A DNA stretch of 6,490 bases from Nitrospira defluvii (GCA_016199015.1 JACQHN010000474.1:1-6490), one strand, 5' to 3'. Positions 1 through 5,977 are shown, counted from the stretch's first letter. Notes: generated from the sequence alone by a model not told the origin. Made by a program: numbers and translations.

Positions 1-272
1 CCGGCAACGTGCGGGAGCTGAAGAGCACGATTGAATGCGCCATGATTCACTGCAAAGGCGAGACGCTCGAAACGGGAGACCTTCCGCCGGAACTTCGACC
101 TGAGTCGGTCGCCTCTCCATCCGAAACATTCTTGCCTTTGGACGAACGTGGCCGACTCGTTGCCGCCCTCGGGCAGGCTCATGGGAACCGAACAAAAGCC
201 GCACGCCTCCTGGGAATGAGCCGCGCCACATTCTACCGCCGACTGACCGAATTCGATCTCCCGGCCAGCTAA
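1..272 (+). CDS. Sigma-54-dependent response regulator, NtrC class, C-terminal part (5' end outside window)
   Basis: This is the tail of a bacterial enhancer-binding protein that activates sigma-54 RNA polymerase by ATP hydrolysis. The reading frame is already open at the left edge. It begins with GNVREL, the conserved motif near the end of the sigma-54 AAA+ domain (normally PGNVREL), so the GTG at position 9 is the Val of this motif and not a start. About 45 linker residues follow, rich in Pro, Glu and Ser. The protein ends in a Fis-type helix-turn-helix (GNRTKAARLLGMSRATFYRRL), which binds enhancer DNA. The stop is TAA at 270-272. The N-terminal domain, probably a receiver or sensor, is not visible, so the signal and targets are unknown. 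No -24/-12 promoter was recognised in the window, so there is no evidence that it controls the genes downstream. A T7 run at 291-297 follows the gene but lacks a clear hairpin. Confidence 0.92.
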   Translation, partial: GNVRELKSTIECAMIHCKGETLETGDLPPELRPESVASPSETFLPLDERGRLVAALGQAHGNRTKAARLLGMSRATFYRRLTEFDLPAS

Positions 273-390
273 CGCTTCCCCTCGCGCGCGTTTTTTTCTG
301 TCTCGATTCGTCTCACGGGAAACAACGCGATACAGCGTTCGTCGTCTCACCACCTTGTTCTCCATCCCCATTTGCGACCCATCGTGGCCC

Positions 391-396
391 TATAAT
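391..396 (+). promoter_or_regulatory. Candidate -10 element (TATAAT) upstream of the LuxR-type gene
   Basis: A perfect sigma-70 -10 hexamer lies 139 bases before the start of the small LuxR-type gene, in otherwise GC-rich non-coding DNA. The -35 is poor: the hexamer 17 bases upstream is CCATTT, and TTGCGA at 372-377 is too close. There is no extended TGn motif. It could serve as an activator-dependent promoter for the downstream gene, with a leader of about 130 bases. Chance occurrence is possible. Confidence 0.35.
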
Positions 397-534
397 ACGT
401 ATGTGACTGGGCGATCCCGATTGCGCAGTTCGTGGCGCGAAGCTTGCTCTACCTAGCCCCACGAACCAGAACCTTGGCAGGATCGAACCGTTTGGGGATA
501 GGCTCACGATCGAGACCGCCGCTTCGAGGAGACC

Positions 535-852
535 ATGGACGACATGCTACCATTCACACGCCGGCGGCCGGATGCACCGACGGCGCGGGAGCGCGAAATT
601 CTGAATCACATTTGGGGAGGATTGACGAGTCATGAAATTGCCGCGTTACTGAAGATCGCCCAGAAAACGGTCGAATCACACCGTGCCAATCTTCTGAGAA
701 AATTTCGCGCCACCAATGCGGCACAACTGCTCCGTCTGGCCCTCCTGGAAGGCATGCTCGAAGTTCCGTCGTCCAACAGCGCAGCACCACCCCCCACGGG
801 ACGACAATCTCACAACGCCAAAGGGTCACGAAAACTCACCAGCCCGCAATGA
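535..852 (+). CDS. Stand-alone LuxR/GerE-type helix-turn-helix protein
   Basis: A 105-residue DNA-binding protein made almost wholly of a LuxR/GerE helix-turn-helix at about residues 13-75. Recognisable signature elements are TAREREIL (16-23), GLTSHEIAALL (29-39), the recognition helix KTVESHRANLLRKF (44-57), and NAAQLLRLAL (61-70). No receiver, PAS or autoinducer-binding domain precedes it: only about 12 residues lie before the domain. The last 30 residues are a Pro/Ser/Asn-rich tail of unknown role. The ATG at 535 is chosen because GAGGAG sits 4 bases upstream (525-530); ATG 544 is an in-frame alternative. Family proteins of this size act as dimeric transcription factors, sometimes needing a partner for sensing. 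The gene lies alone between a sigma-54 activator and an envelope gene cluster, with dyad-symmetric sites downstream that could be targets (inference). Confidence 0.85.
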   Translation: MDDMLPFTRRRPDAPTAREREILNHIWGGLTSHEIAALLKIAQKTVESHRANLLRKFRATNAAQLLRLALLEGMLEVPSSNSAAPPPTGRQSHNAKGSRKLTSPQ

Positions 853-1025
853 CGCGACATGGCGCGACACAGACCACTGGGCTGCGATCGTGCTCGACCA
901 CTCGGGCGAGACGAAAGTCGCAGATCTGCAAGGGTGTCTCACATTGAACCACTTCGACCAGTACTCACGCGGACCGGGCTTCGAGTCCATCTCCTATGGC
1001 TCACATCACCTGACCAGCATGCATG

Positions 1026-1039
1026 ACATACCGTTATGT
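1026..1039. promoter_or_regulatory. Inverted repeat ACATA-N4-TATGT, possible operator
   Basis: A perfect 5-base inverted repeat with a 4-base spacer lies 64 bases before the candidate -35 of the DUF481 gene and 5 bases before a second, longer palindrome. The half-site spacing would suit a dimeric regulator on one DNA face. The binding protein is unknown; the nearby LuxR-type protein is a candidate by proximity only. Confidence 0.3.
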
Positions 1040-1043
1040 ACCT

Positions 1044-1057
1044 ATATCGATCGATAT
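1044..1057. promoter_or_regulatory. 14-bp perfect palindrome ATATCGATCGATAT, possible operator
   Basis: The seven bases on each side of the 1050/1051 centre are exactly complementary, with no spacer. The site is AT-richer than its surroundings and lies 45 bases upstream of the candidate -35 at 1103, a usual place for an activator or repressor site. It is flanked by partly matching arms, CCAGCATG at 1014-1021 and CATGCGTGG at 1062-1070, that could pair with one bulged base. No terminator role is likely because no T run follows. Confidence 0.35.
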
Positions 1058-1102
1058 GAGCCATGCGTGGCGACGACTTTGCAACTCGCGCGCGACGATG
1101 AG

Positions 1103-1131
1103 TTGACCTCCTACGCAGAATCATTTATACG
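1103..1131 (+). promoter_or_regulatory. Candidate sigma-70 promoter for the DUF481-mscL-lipoprotein group
   Basis: TTGACC (1103-1108, five of six matches to the -35 consensus) is followed after 17 bases by TATACG (1126-1131, TATA retained but a weak end). A 16-base spacing to TTATAC is the alternative reading. Transcription would begin near 1138 and give a leader of about 65 bases before the ATG at 1204. It is the best promoter-like pair found before the three-gene group. Confidence 0.45.
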
Positions 1132-1203
1132 CTCGCGAGCATTTCTCACTCATCGGGCAACTCGAACGGTGTTGCCATTCGCAAGACTCAGGTGGAGAAC
1201 TAC

Positions 1204-2316
1204 ATGACGCGACGACTTGGATCCCTCGTTTCGGCTGTGTTTATCATGGCGCTGGCGACATCGGTCATGGGGGCAGAGACACCGGCGGCGCCGGATGCCG
1301 TGCCCGCACCGCTGGCACTGGATGTCGTCACCCTCAAAGACGGCACAGTGATCTATGGACAGGTCCTCGGCATGGTCGCGGATGAATTGCACATCAAAAC
1401 CAGCTTCGGACCGACTGCCGGTGAGGATATCGTCAAGATCATGTGGCCGAACGTGGCCACACTCTCAGTCAACCGTCCCATTCCGTTCAGCCTGAAAGAA
1501 GGCACCACCGTGGTGGGAACGGCACAACCCGGTGAGCCCGGCACGATGATCTTGAAGATCGCCCCCACGGGAACCCCGATGGCCATCCCCTTCGACACCG
1601 TCCTGGGCATGAATCAGCCCGCCGTCATTTATACCGGCGCCATCCAAGCCGGCTTCTCCCAAACCACAGGAAACAGCCACCTCCGAAATGGGAGCTTGCT
1701 CGGCGAACTGTCAGCCCGCAGCGAGTCGTTGCGCCTAACCATCCTGGGACGCTACATCTATGGCGACAACAGCGGGAACCTCATCGTTCGAAACAGCCGC
1801 GGCACCATCAAGCTTGACTTCTTTCTCACGAAGCGGTTGTATTGGTTTGCCTCCGCTTATTTCGAACAAGACACCTTTCAAGATTTGAAGTTGCGCACCG
1901 CCCTCGCTACCGGGCCTGGCTTTCAACTCCTCGATCGTGGCGACCTGACGGGCATCTTCAGAGACATGACCCTATGGACGGAGGCCGGCGCAGCCTACTT
2001 CAATGAAGATTTCAAGCTCGCCGACGATAAGTCCAGCACACGAGGCCGATGGGCCGTCAAATGGAATTGGCCACTCTGGGGCGGCGATCAGGTCAGTCTG
2101 TATCACTTCCAGGAAGGCTTCCAATCGTTGGCTAATTCGAAGGATCTCTACCTGGCGGCGGACACCGGCTTGCGATTCAAAGTCTGGGGAGGGCTGGTGA
2201 GTGGATTTCAATGGACCATGCGGTACAACAAGAATCCGCCGCCCGGCGTCTCGGACACCGATAACCTCTACCTGATCACGCTGGGATACAGCTTCGACAC
2301 CAGCCGAAAACAGTAA
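1204..2316 (+). CDS. DUF481-family predicted outer-membrane beta-barrel protein
   Basis: A 370-residue exported protein of unknown exact function. The ATG at 1204 is preferred over the in-frame GTG at 1192 because GGTGGAG at 1191-1197 gives a ribosome-binding site 6 bases away and because a clean signal peptide then starts at Met1: TRR, a hydrophobic stretch to about residue 22, and cleavage near Gly23/Ala24. After a short Ala/Pro linker come two similar beta-rich modules, about 41-89 (VTLKDGTVIYGQV...) and 94-137 (FSLKEGTTVVGTA...), of the kind that often precedes DUF481. Residues from about 142 to the end match the DUF481 style: GFSQTTGNS at the start, alternating strands rich in Tyr, Trp and Phe (LYWFASAYFEQDTF), and a final strand LYLITLGYSF a few residues from the C terminus. 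Family members are thought to be salt-stress-linked outer-membrane proteins. mscL starts 50 bases downstream, so co-transcription is likely. Confidence 0.82.
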   Translation: MTRRLGSLVSAVFIMALATSVMGAETPAAPDAVPAPLALDVVTLKDGTVIYGQVLGMVADELHIKTSFGPTAGEDIVKIMWPNVATLSVNRPIPFSLKEGTTVVGTAQPGEPGTMILKIAPTGTPMAIPFDTVLGMNQPAVIYTGAIQAGFSQTTGNSHLRNGSLLGELSARSESLRLTILGRYIYGDNSGNLIVRNSRGTIKLDFFLTKRLYWFASAYFEQDTFQDLKLRTALATGPGFQLLDRGDLTGIFRDMTLWTEAGAAYFNEDFKLADDKSSTRGRWAVKWNWPLWGGDQVSLYHFQEGFQSLANSKDLYLAADTGLRFKVWGGLVSGFQWTMRYNKNPPPGVSDTDNLYLITLGYSFDTSRKQ

Positions 2317-2366
2317 GGTCTGAAACGAGCCCGGCACATATTCGATTCACATAAGGAGGTGACACA

Positions 2367-2792
2367 ATGGGCATGATGAGTGAATTCAAAGAATTTGCCG
2401 TGAAGGGCAACGTACTCGACATGGCCGTGGGAGTCATTATCGGGGGCGCGTTCGGCAAGATCGTGTCCTCCGTCGTGAGTGACATTCTGATGCCTCCCAT
2501 CGGTCTCTTGATGGGGAAAGTAGACTTCTCCAGCCTCTTTGTTCCCTTGACCGAAGAAGCCAAGGGAAAATCACTCGCAGCGGCCAAAGCCGCCGGCGCG
2601 GCCACCATCAACTACGGGGTCTTCCTGCAAACCCTCCTCGACTTTACGATTCTGGCCTTCGTAATTTTTCTGGTGGTCAAGCAAATGAACCGCTTTAAAA
2701 AGACCGCCCCTCCCGGCCCGCCTCCTGCTCCGCCGAAGGAAGAGGTGTTGCTCACGGAGATTCGGGATCTCTTGAAAACTCCGCGCCACTAA
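2367..2792 (+). CDS. mscL: Large-conductance mechanosensitive channel MscL
   Basis: A 141-residue inner-membrane channel that opens under membrane tension to release solutes during hypo-osmotic shock; it is known to form homopentamers. The match to E. coli MscL is clear along its length: an amphipathic N-terminal helix ([14 protein letters not shown]), pore helix TM1 ([18 protein letters not shown], about 20-37), [12 protein letters not shown] before the periplasmic loop, YGVF before TM2 (about 83-105), and the C-terminal bundle helix [14 protein letters not shown]. Gate position 19, Leu in E. coli, is Met here, while Val23 is kept. The periplasmic loop is about 8 residues longer than in E. 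coli and Ala/Lys-rich, and a Pro-rich linker (about 114-123) precedes the final helix. TAAGGAGGTGA at 2352-2362 is an almost ideal Shine-Dalgarno sequence, which fixes the ATG at 2367 and predicts strong translation. The gene lies between two envelope-protein genes on the same strand. Confidence 0.97.
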   Translation: MGMMSEFKEFAVKGNVLDMAVGVIIGGAFGKIVSSVVSDILMPPIGLLMGKVDFSSLFVPLTEEAKGKSLAAAKAAGAATINYGVFLQTLLDFTILAFVIFLVVKQMNRFKKTAPPGPPPAPPKEEVLLTEIRDLLKTPRH

Positions 2793-2867
2793 CAGCCCCT
2801 GCGCTCATGGTTGACTCGTGCCGATTGGAACCCTCCAACGGCCTCGATGCTTGTGAAGGAGGATCGT

Positions 2868-4091
2868 ATGAAAGACGTTCGCATGATTTCCATGGTGCTG
2901 AGTGTCCTGCTTGCCGCGGCCTGCACCACAGCTCCTGCGCCCAATGACACGGCAAGCCGAGCCCTGAATGAGATGAAAGCCGTTGCCCGGCCTCTCCCGC
3001 CGAAGCCGGACCCGCGAGAAGGTACGATTGCCGAACTGCAGCGACAAATCGCCGACCTTCAACGCCAGAACGCCGAGCGCGACGCGGAACTCGCCCGAGT
3101 CCGTTCATCGCTCACCGGCGAGGTAAATCAGGCCAAATCCCGAGTCGGCGAGCTGGAGTCGCAACTCAGCCAGCGTGATCGGGAACTATCCTCGCTCCGC
3201 AATGCATCCGGCGACAAAGATCGCCTGGCGAGTCAGTTGTCCGATGCCGAACGTCAACTCTCTGCCAAAGATCAGGAGCTCGCCGCCCTGAAGGGCAGTG
3301 CCGGGGACAAGGACCGTCTCGCCGGGCAGCTGGCCGCCCTGCAGGGCCAACTGTCCTCGAAGGATCAGGAACTCGCGGCCCTCAAGAGCAACACCGGCGA
3401 TCGAGATCGCTTGTCGTCCGAGCTCGCGCAAGCGAAACAGCGCATCGCGGATTTAGAACGCCAGCTAGACGCCCGGGATCACGAACTCGCGGGATTGAAG
3501 GGTGCCGCCGGTGATCGGGAACGACTCGTCGCCGACTTGGCCGCCGCCAAACAGCGGGCGTTAGACATTGAAAGCGAACTCACACGAAGAGACCACGAAA
3601 TGGCCGGCCTCAAAGGGGCCCTGGATCAACAGAAGACCAGCCTCGCCGAGGCGAAAGACGATCTGTCGAAACTTCTCCAGGCCGAAGTCGCGAAAGGCAA
3701 CGTCACCATGAAACAGCTGGGTGACCAGCTCACTCTTGGCCTGGCCACTACCCTGCTGTTCGACTCCGGAGAAGCGACGCTCAAGCCCGGCGGAGCGGAC
3801 GTCTTGCATCGCATTGGGGGCGTGCTCAAGCAATACCCGGATCGCTCGATTCATGTGGCTGGTCACACGGATAATGTGCCTATTAAGGGACGGTTGGCGA
3901 AGAGATTCCCAACCAACGTCGAGCTCTCGCAAACGCGTGCGGAAAGTGCGCGTCAAGCTCTGACCGATGGCGGCATGGGCGCGGACAGGATCGAGGCCAA
4001 GGGCCATGCCGATAGCCGACCCATCGCCAGCAACTCGACAGCCGAAGGACGACAGAAGAATCGGCGCGTCGAAATCGTCGTCGGCCATTAG
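2868..4091 (+). CDS. Coiled-coil lipoprotein with C-terminal OmpA-family peptidoglycan-binding domain
   Basis: A 407-residue predicted lipoprotein. The ATG at 2868 is chosen over the in-frame ATG at 2811 because AAGGAGG (2856-2862) lies 5 bases upstream and the product then begins with a lipoprotein signal: KDVR, a hydrophobic stretch, and AAAC with lipidated Cys19 (the -3 residue is Ala, slightly off consensus). Thr at +2 fits outer-membrane sorting. Residues of about 48-270 form a long charged coiled coil with five repeat units. Residues of about 278-405 are an OmpA-type domain with GHTDN (332-336), LSQTRA, and NSTAEGRQKNRRVEI near the end. Asp335 and Arg357 correspond to the two residues that bind diaminopimelate in Acinetobacter OmpA. 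The likely role is an outer-membrane-to-peptidoglycan tether. It starts 75 bases after mscL and is followed by a terminator, so it probably ends that operon. A larger paralogue follows at 4337. Confidence 0.88.
   Translation: MKDVRMISMVLSVLLAAACTTAPAPNDTASRALNEMKAVARPLPPKPDPREGTIAELQRQIADLQRQNAERDAELARVRSSLTGEVNQAKSRVGELESQLSQRDRELSSLRNASGDKDRLASQLSDAERQLSAKDQELAALKGSAGDKDRLAGQLAALQGQLSSKDQELAALKSNTGDRDRLSSELAQAKQRIADLERQLDARDHELAGLKGAAGDRERLVADLAAAKQRALDIESELTRRDHEMAGLKGALDQQKTSLAEAKDDLSKLLQAEVAKGNVTMKQLGDQLTLGLATTLLFDSGEATLKPGGADVLHRIGGVLKQYPDRSIHVAGHTDNVPIKGRLAKRFPTNVELSQTRAESARQALTDGGMGADRIEAKGHADSRPIASNSTAEGRQKNRRVEIVVGH
3117..3623 (+). repeat. Five tandem coiled-coil repeats, 31/31/31/38/38 residues
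   Basis: Within the 2868-4091 lipoprotein, residues 84-252 consist of five units. Four of them start with a GD[KR][DE]R[L] motif and end with [KR]D[QH]E[LM]A[AG]LK; the first, starting GEV, is more diverged. Units 1-3 span 31 residues each and units 4-5 span 38. The added 7 residues correspond to AKQRIAD-type sequence and keep the heptad phase. At DNA level, units 2 and 3 remain visibly similar at a 93-base period (for example ATCAGGA at 3271 and 3364), which suggests tandem duplication. Confidence 0.85.
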
Positions 4092-4119
4092 CAACCGAGC
4101 GGCGTCCCGCCGCGCCCTT

Positions 4120-4178
4120 GCATCCGCCCCAAGAACGCGTTAGAGTGCCTGGCGTGTTCTTGGGGCGTGCATTATTTT
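4120..4178 (+). terminator. Rho-independent terminator after the first OmpA-type lipoprotein gene
   Basis: A perfect 12-bp stem, CGCCCCAAGAAC (4125-4136) with GTTCTTGGGGCG (4156-4167), encloses a 19-base loop. Beyond a two-base bulge (TC), GCA (4120-4122) can also pair with TGC (4168-4170). ATTATTTT (4171-4178) follows directly as a U-rich tract. It lies 28 bases after the stop codon at 4089-4091 and separates the mscL-containing group from the second lipoprotein gene. The loop is larger than usual and the U tract is interrupted by one A, so termination may be partial. Confidence 0.78.
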
Positions 4179-4336
4179 AACCACACTCGCTAGGCACGCA
4201 TGTTCAGACCAGCTGATCAACAGCTGTCAGCTTGGCTTCAGTCCTCTCCACCTGCTGCCCACTCTGGTTTGTGCCGAACGACTGTCGGCCTCACGCGACC
4301 CAGACCAACGGCCCTCATGTATAAGGGAGCACGCTT
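4179..4336. other. Leader region of the second lipoprotein gene with a PvuII-type inverted repeat
   Basis: The space between the terminator and the next start codon has no clear -35/-10 pair, although some promoter is expected here. CAGCTG-ATCAA-CAGCTG at 4210-4226 is an inverted repeat with 6-base arms that could be an operator or a small hairpin. GCCGA/TCGGC at 4273-4277 and 4285-4289 can form a weak 5-bp hairpin. TATAAG at 4320-4325 overlaps the ribosome-binding site and is not a credible promoter. Confidence 0.3.
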
Positions 4337-5977
4337 ATGAGACGAGCTGCATGGACGCTCATTGTGCTCAGTTCCCTTGCCACGGGATGTGAAACCACCC
4401 CGCTGGTACAGCCCATCGCATCGAGCCCATCACCCGCGGAAGCCAAACTCCTGGCCCTTCAGCAGGAGCGAGGCCAGTTGCTGGCCACATTGGGCGAATT
4501 CCATGACCGCATTCGCGACCTCGAAAGCAAACTGGGGGATCGCGAGAGTCGCCCGGTCGCGGCGTCCTACGAGCAATTGCTCAGCGCCAAAGAGGCGGAG
4601 CTCGCTGACTTGAGAAAATTGGGGCCGGAACGAGACCGCCTGACCGGCCAGGTGGCGGTCACGACCAGCGATCTCCATCAGGCCCGTCAACGCATCGCGG
4701 CACTCGAGCAACAATCGGCATCGCGCGAAAAGGACCTTGCCGCCCTTCAGACACACGCGACCGTCGTCGCGGACCTCGATCTAGCACGACGCCGGATCAT
4801 AGATCTGGAAGCGCACGTCACCCGCCAAGACACCGATCTCCGCGCGACCCGTACAGGGACTGCTGAACGGGACAGCCTTGCGGCCCAGCTGCAGACCGCC
4901 ACCACAACGATCGGTTCGATGAAAGCACGCATCACCGCCCTCGATCAGCAGCTCAGGGAGCGGGAACAAGCATATGAGACGGTTCGCTCGCGGCTTTTAG
5001 AGCGAGATAAGTTGGTTCCCCAGTATAACGCCATGGTTGCGGAGGTCTATCAGGCGAGGCACCGTATCGCGGCACTCGAACAACGGGTCAGTGACAAGAC
5101 ACGAGACCTTCTCCCACGGCAAAAAGGTACCCAGGAAAGACCGGCCTCCGGCGGCCAACCTGCCACCGCGCAACGAGAGGGAGGCACGACGACAGCACGC
5201 CTCTCGTCTCCCGAACGATCACCTGCGTCCAACGGCCTCGAAACCGAATCGTCGCGAATGCCGTCTGCAGGCCGTGAGACCGTAGAGTCCCAATCGGCTC
5301 CGCGCACGAGAGACCTTGGCTCGACCAAGCAGTCACCCAGCGAAATCGCGAGGCAGACGCCTGGGAAGATGGCTCCCTCCGGAAACGATGACGGGCGCAG
5401 AGGACCTTCAGCCCCGGCAACCCCCGCGCAAGTGGATGCTCGCAATGGAAGCTTCGCGACCATGAAGGAGGAACTTCTTAAAATATTGCCAGGCGACAGG
5501 GGACAGAAAACCATCATCATCAAACAGGACGGAAACCGGCTGACTGTCGCGTTGGCATCCAACTGGCTGTTCACATCCGGCGATGCCGCTCTGACGCCGG
5601 AAGGTATGACCATGCTGAAACGGATCGGCACGGTGTTAGGACAAGTCTCGGACAAGTTCGTGCAGGTGGCAGGCCATACGGATAATCAAGCGATCAGCAA
5701 AGCGCTTCAGAAAACATTCCCAGACAACAAAGCGCTCTCATGGGCTCGTGCTGAAAACGCCCGACGAGCCTTGATCAATGGCGGGATGCCGGCCGACAGG
5801 ACGAAGGCCGTCGGTATGGCCGATTCGAGACCGCTCGCCTCCAATGCCACCGAACAGGGCCGTCAGAAAAACCGCCGCCTGGAATTGGTCATTGTCCAGG
5901 GCCCTGCCGTCGCCTCCGCGGTTGGAGAGACGACGCGTGACCATGCGCGTCTCGCAGCACTCAGCTCCTCGCGCTAG
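4337..5977 (+). CDS. Large coiled-coil lipoprotein with disordered linker and OmpA-family peptidoglycan-binding domain
   Basis: A 546-residue paralogue of the preceding lipoprotein. AAGGGAG (4323-4329) lies 7 bases before the ATG. The N terminus is a lipoprotein signal, RRAAWTLIVLSSLATGC, with lipidated Cys18. Residues of about 34-258 form a charged coiled coil containing ERDRL (98), ERDSL (177) and ERDKL (222) motifs and two nearly identical QARxRIAALEQ segments. Residues of about 260-372 are a low-complexity Ser/Thr/Pro/Arg/Gly linker absent from the smaller paralogue, probably disordered. The OmpA domain spans about 389-520, with GHTDN (446-450), LSWARA, and NATEQGRQKNRRLEL. Asp449 and Arg471 correspond to diaminopimelate-binding residues. 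A 25-residue tail follows the domain. The protein probably connects the outer membrane to peptidoglycan across a larger reach. It is separated from the upstream group by a terminator and so may be controlled separately. Confidence 0.87.
   Translation: MRRAAWTLIVLSSLATGCETTPLVQPIASSPSPAEAKLLALQQERGQLLATLGEFHDRIRDLESKLGDRESRPVAASYEQLLSAKEAELADLRKLGPERDRLTGQVAVTTSDLHQARQRIAALEQQSASREKDLAALQTHATVVADLDLARRRIIDLEAHVTRQDTDLRATRTGTAERDSLAAQLQTATTTIGSMKARITALDQQLREREQAYETVRSRLLERDKLVPQYNAMVAEVYQARHRIAALEQRVSDKTRDLLPRQKGTQERPASGGQPATAQREGGTTTARLSSPERSPASNGLETESSRMPSAGRETVESQSAPRTRDLGSTKQSPSEIARQTPGKMAPSGNDDGRRGPSAPATPAQVDARNGSFATMKEELLKILPGDRGQKTIIIKQDGNRLTVALASNWLFTSGDAALTPEGMTMLKRIGTVLGQVSDKFVQVAGHTDNQAISKALQKTFPDNKALSWARAENARRALINGGMPADRTKAVGMADSRPLASNATEQGRQKNRRLELVIVQGPAVASAVGETTRDHARLAALSSSR
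4628..5099 (+). repeat. Degenerate coiled-coil repeats of the second lipoprotein
   Basis: Units begin at ERDRL (residue 98), ERDSL (177) and ERDKL (222). ERDSL to ERDKL is 45 residues. The 79 residues before ERDSL contain a degenerate unit (VVADLDLARRRIIDLEAHVTR) that aligns with a 38-residue unit of the first lipoprotein. The segments ARQRIAALEQ and ARHRIAALEQ are in the same phase relative to ERDRL and ERDKL. The repeats are much more diverged than those in the neighbouring paralogue. Confidence 0.65.

Larger units (their letters stand above)
853..1203. other. Gene-free interval between the LuxR-type gene and the DUF481 gene
   Basis: This 351-base stretch has no convincing gene. A plus-strand frame stays open from 716 to 1207, but it begins inside the LuxR-type gene in another frame, has no ribosome-binding site, and its product resembles nothing I recognise. 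A 61-codon minus-strand frame is equally unsupported. What the interval does contain is clustered at 1014-1131: two inverted repeats (1026-1039 and 1044-1057) and a sigma-70-like promoter (1103-1131). No hairpin followed by a T run is seen after the LuxR-type stop codon, so read-through from that gene is possible. Confidence 0.6.

Noticed and set aside
273..300. Terminator suggested by CGCGCGCG followed by a T7 run after the sigma-54 regulator gene
   Set aside because: The CG run can form only a two- or three-pair hairpin and no G-rich arm matches the upstream C-rich stretch. The T run alone is insufficient.
716..1207. 163-codon plus-strand open frame spanning the end of the LuxR-type gene and the following gap
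   Set aside because: It starts within a well-supported gene in a different frame, has no ribosome-binding site, has unremarkable composition and no recognisable motif. It also runs over the palindromes and promoter.
2811..2867. Upstream ATG extension of the first lipoprotein
   Set aside because: It would place 19 polar residues before the lipoprotein signal and lacks a ribosome-binding site, whereas ATG 2868 has AAGGAGG at ideal spacing.
3561..4094. 177-codon minus-strand open frame opposite the OmpA domain of the first lipoprotein
   Set aside because: It is antisense to a strongly conserved coding region. Long antisense frames are common opposite GC-rich genes, and the product resembles nothing known.
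4320..4325. TATAAG as a -10 box for the second lipoprotein gene
   Set aside because: It overlaps the ribosome-binding site, would leave almost no leader, and has no -35 at the proper distance.
5050..5655. 201-codon minus-strand open frame opposite the linker of the second lipoprotein
   Set aside because: The plus-strand frame is continuous between two well-supported domains, so the antisense frame is best explained by composition.
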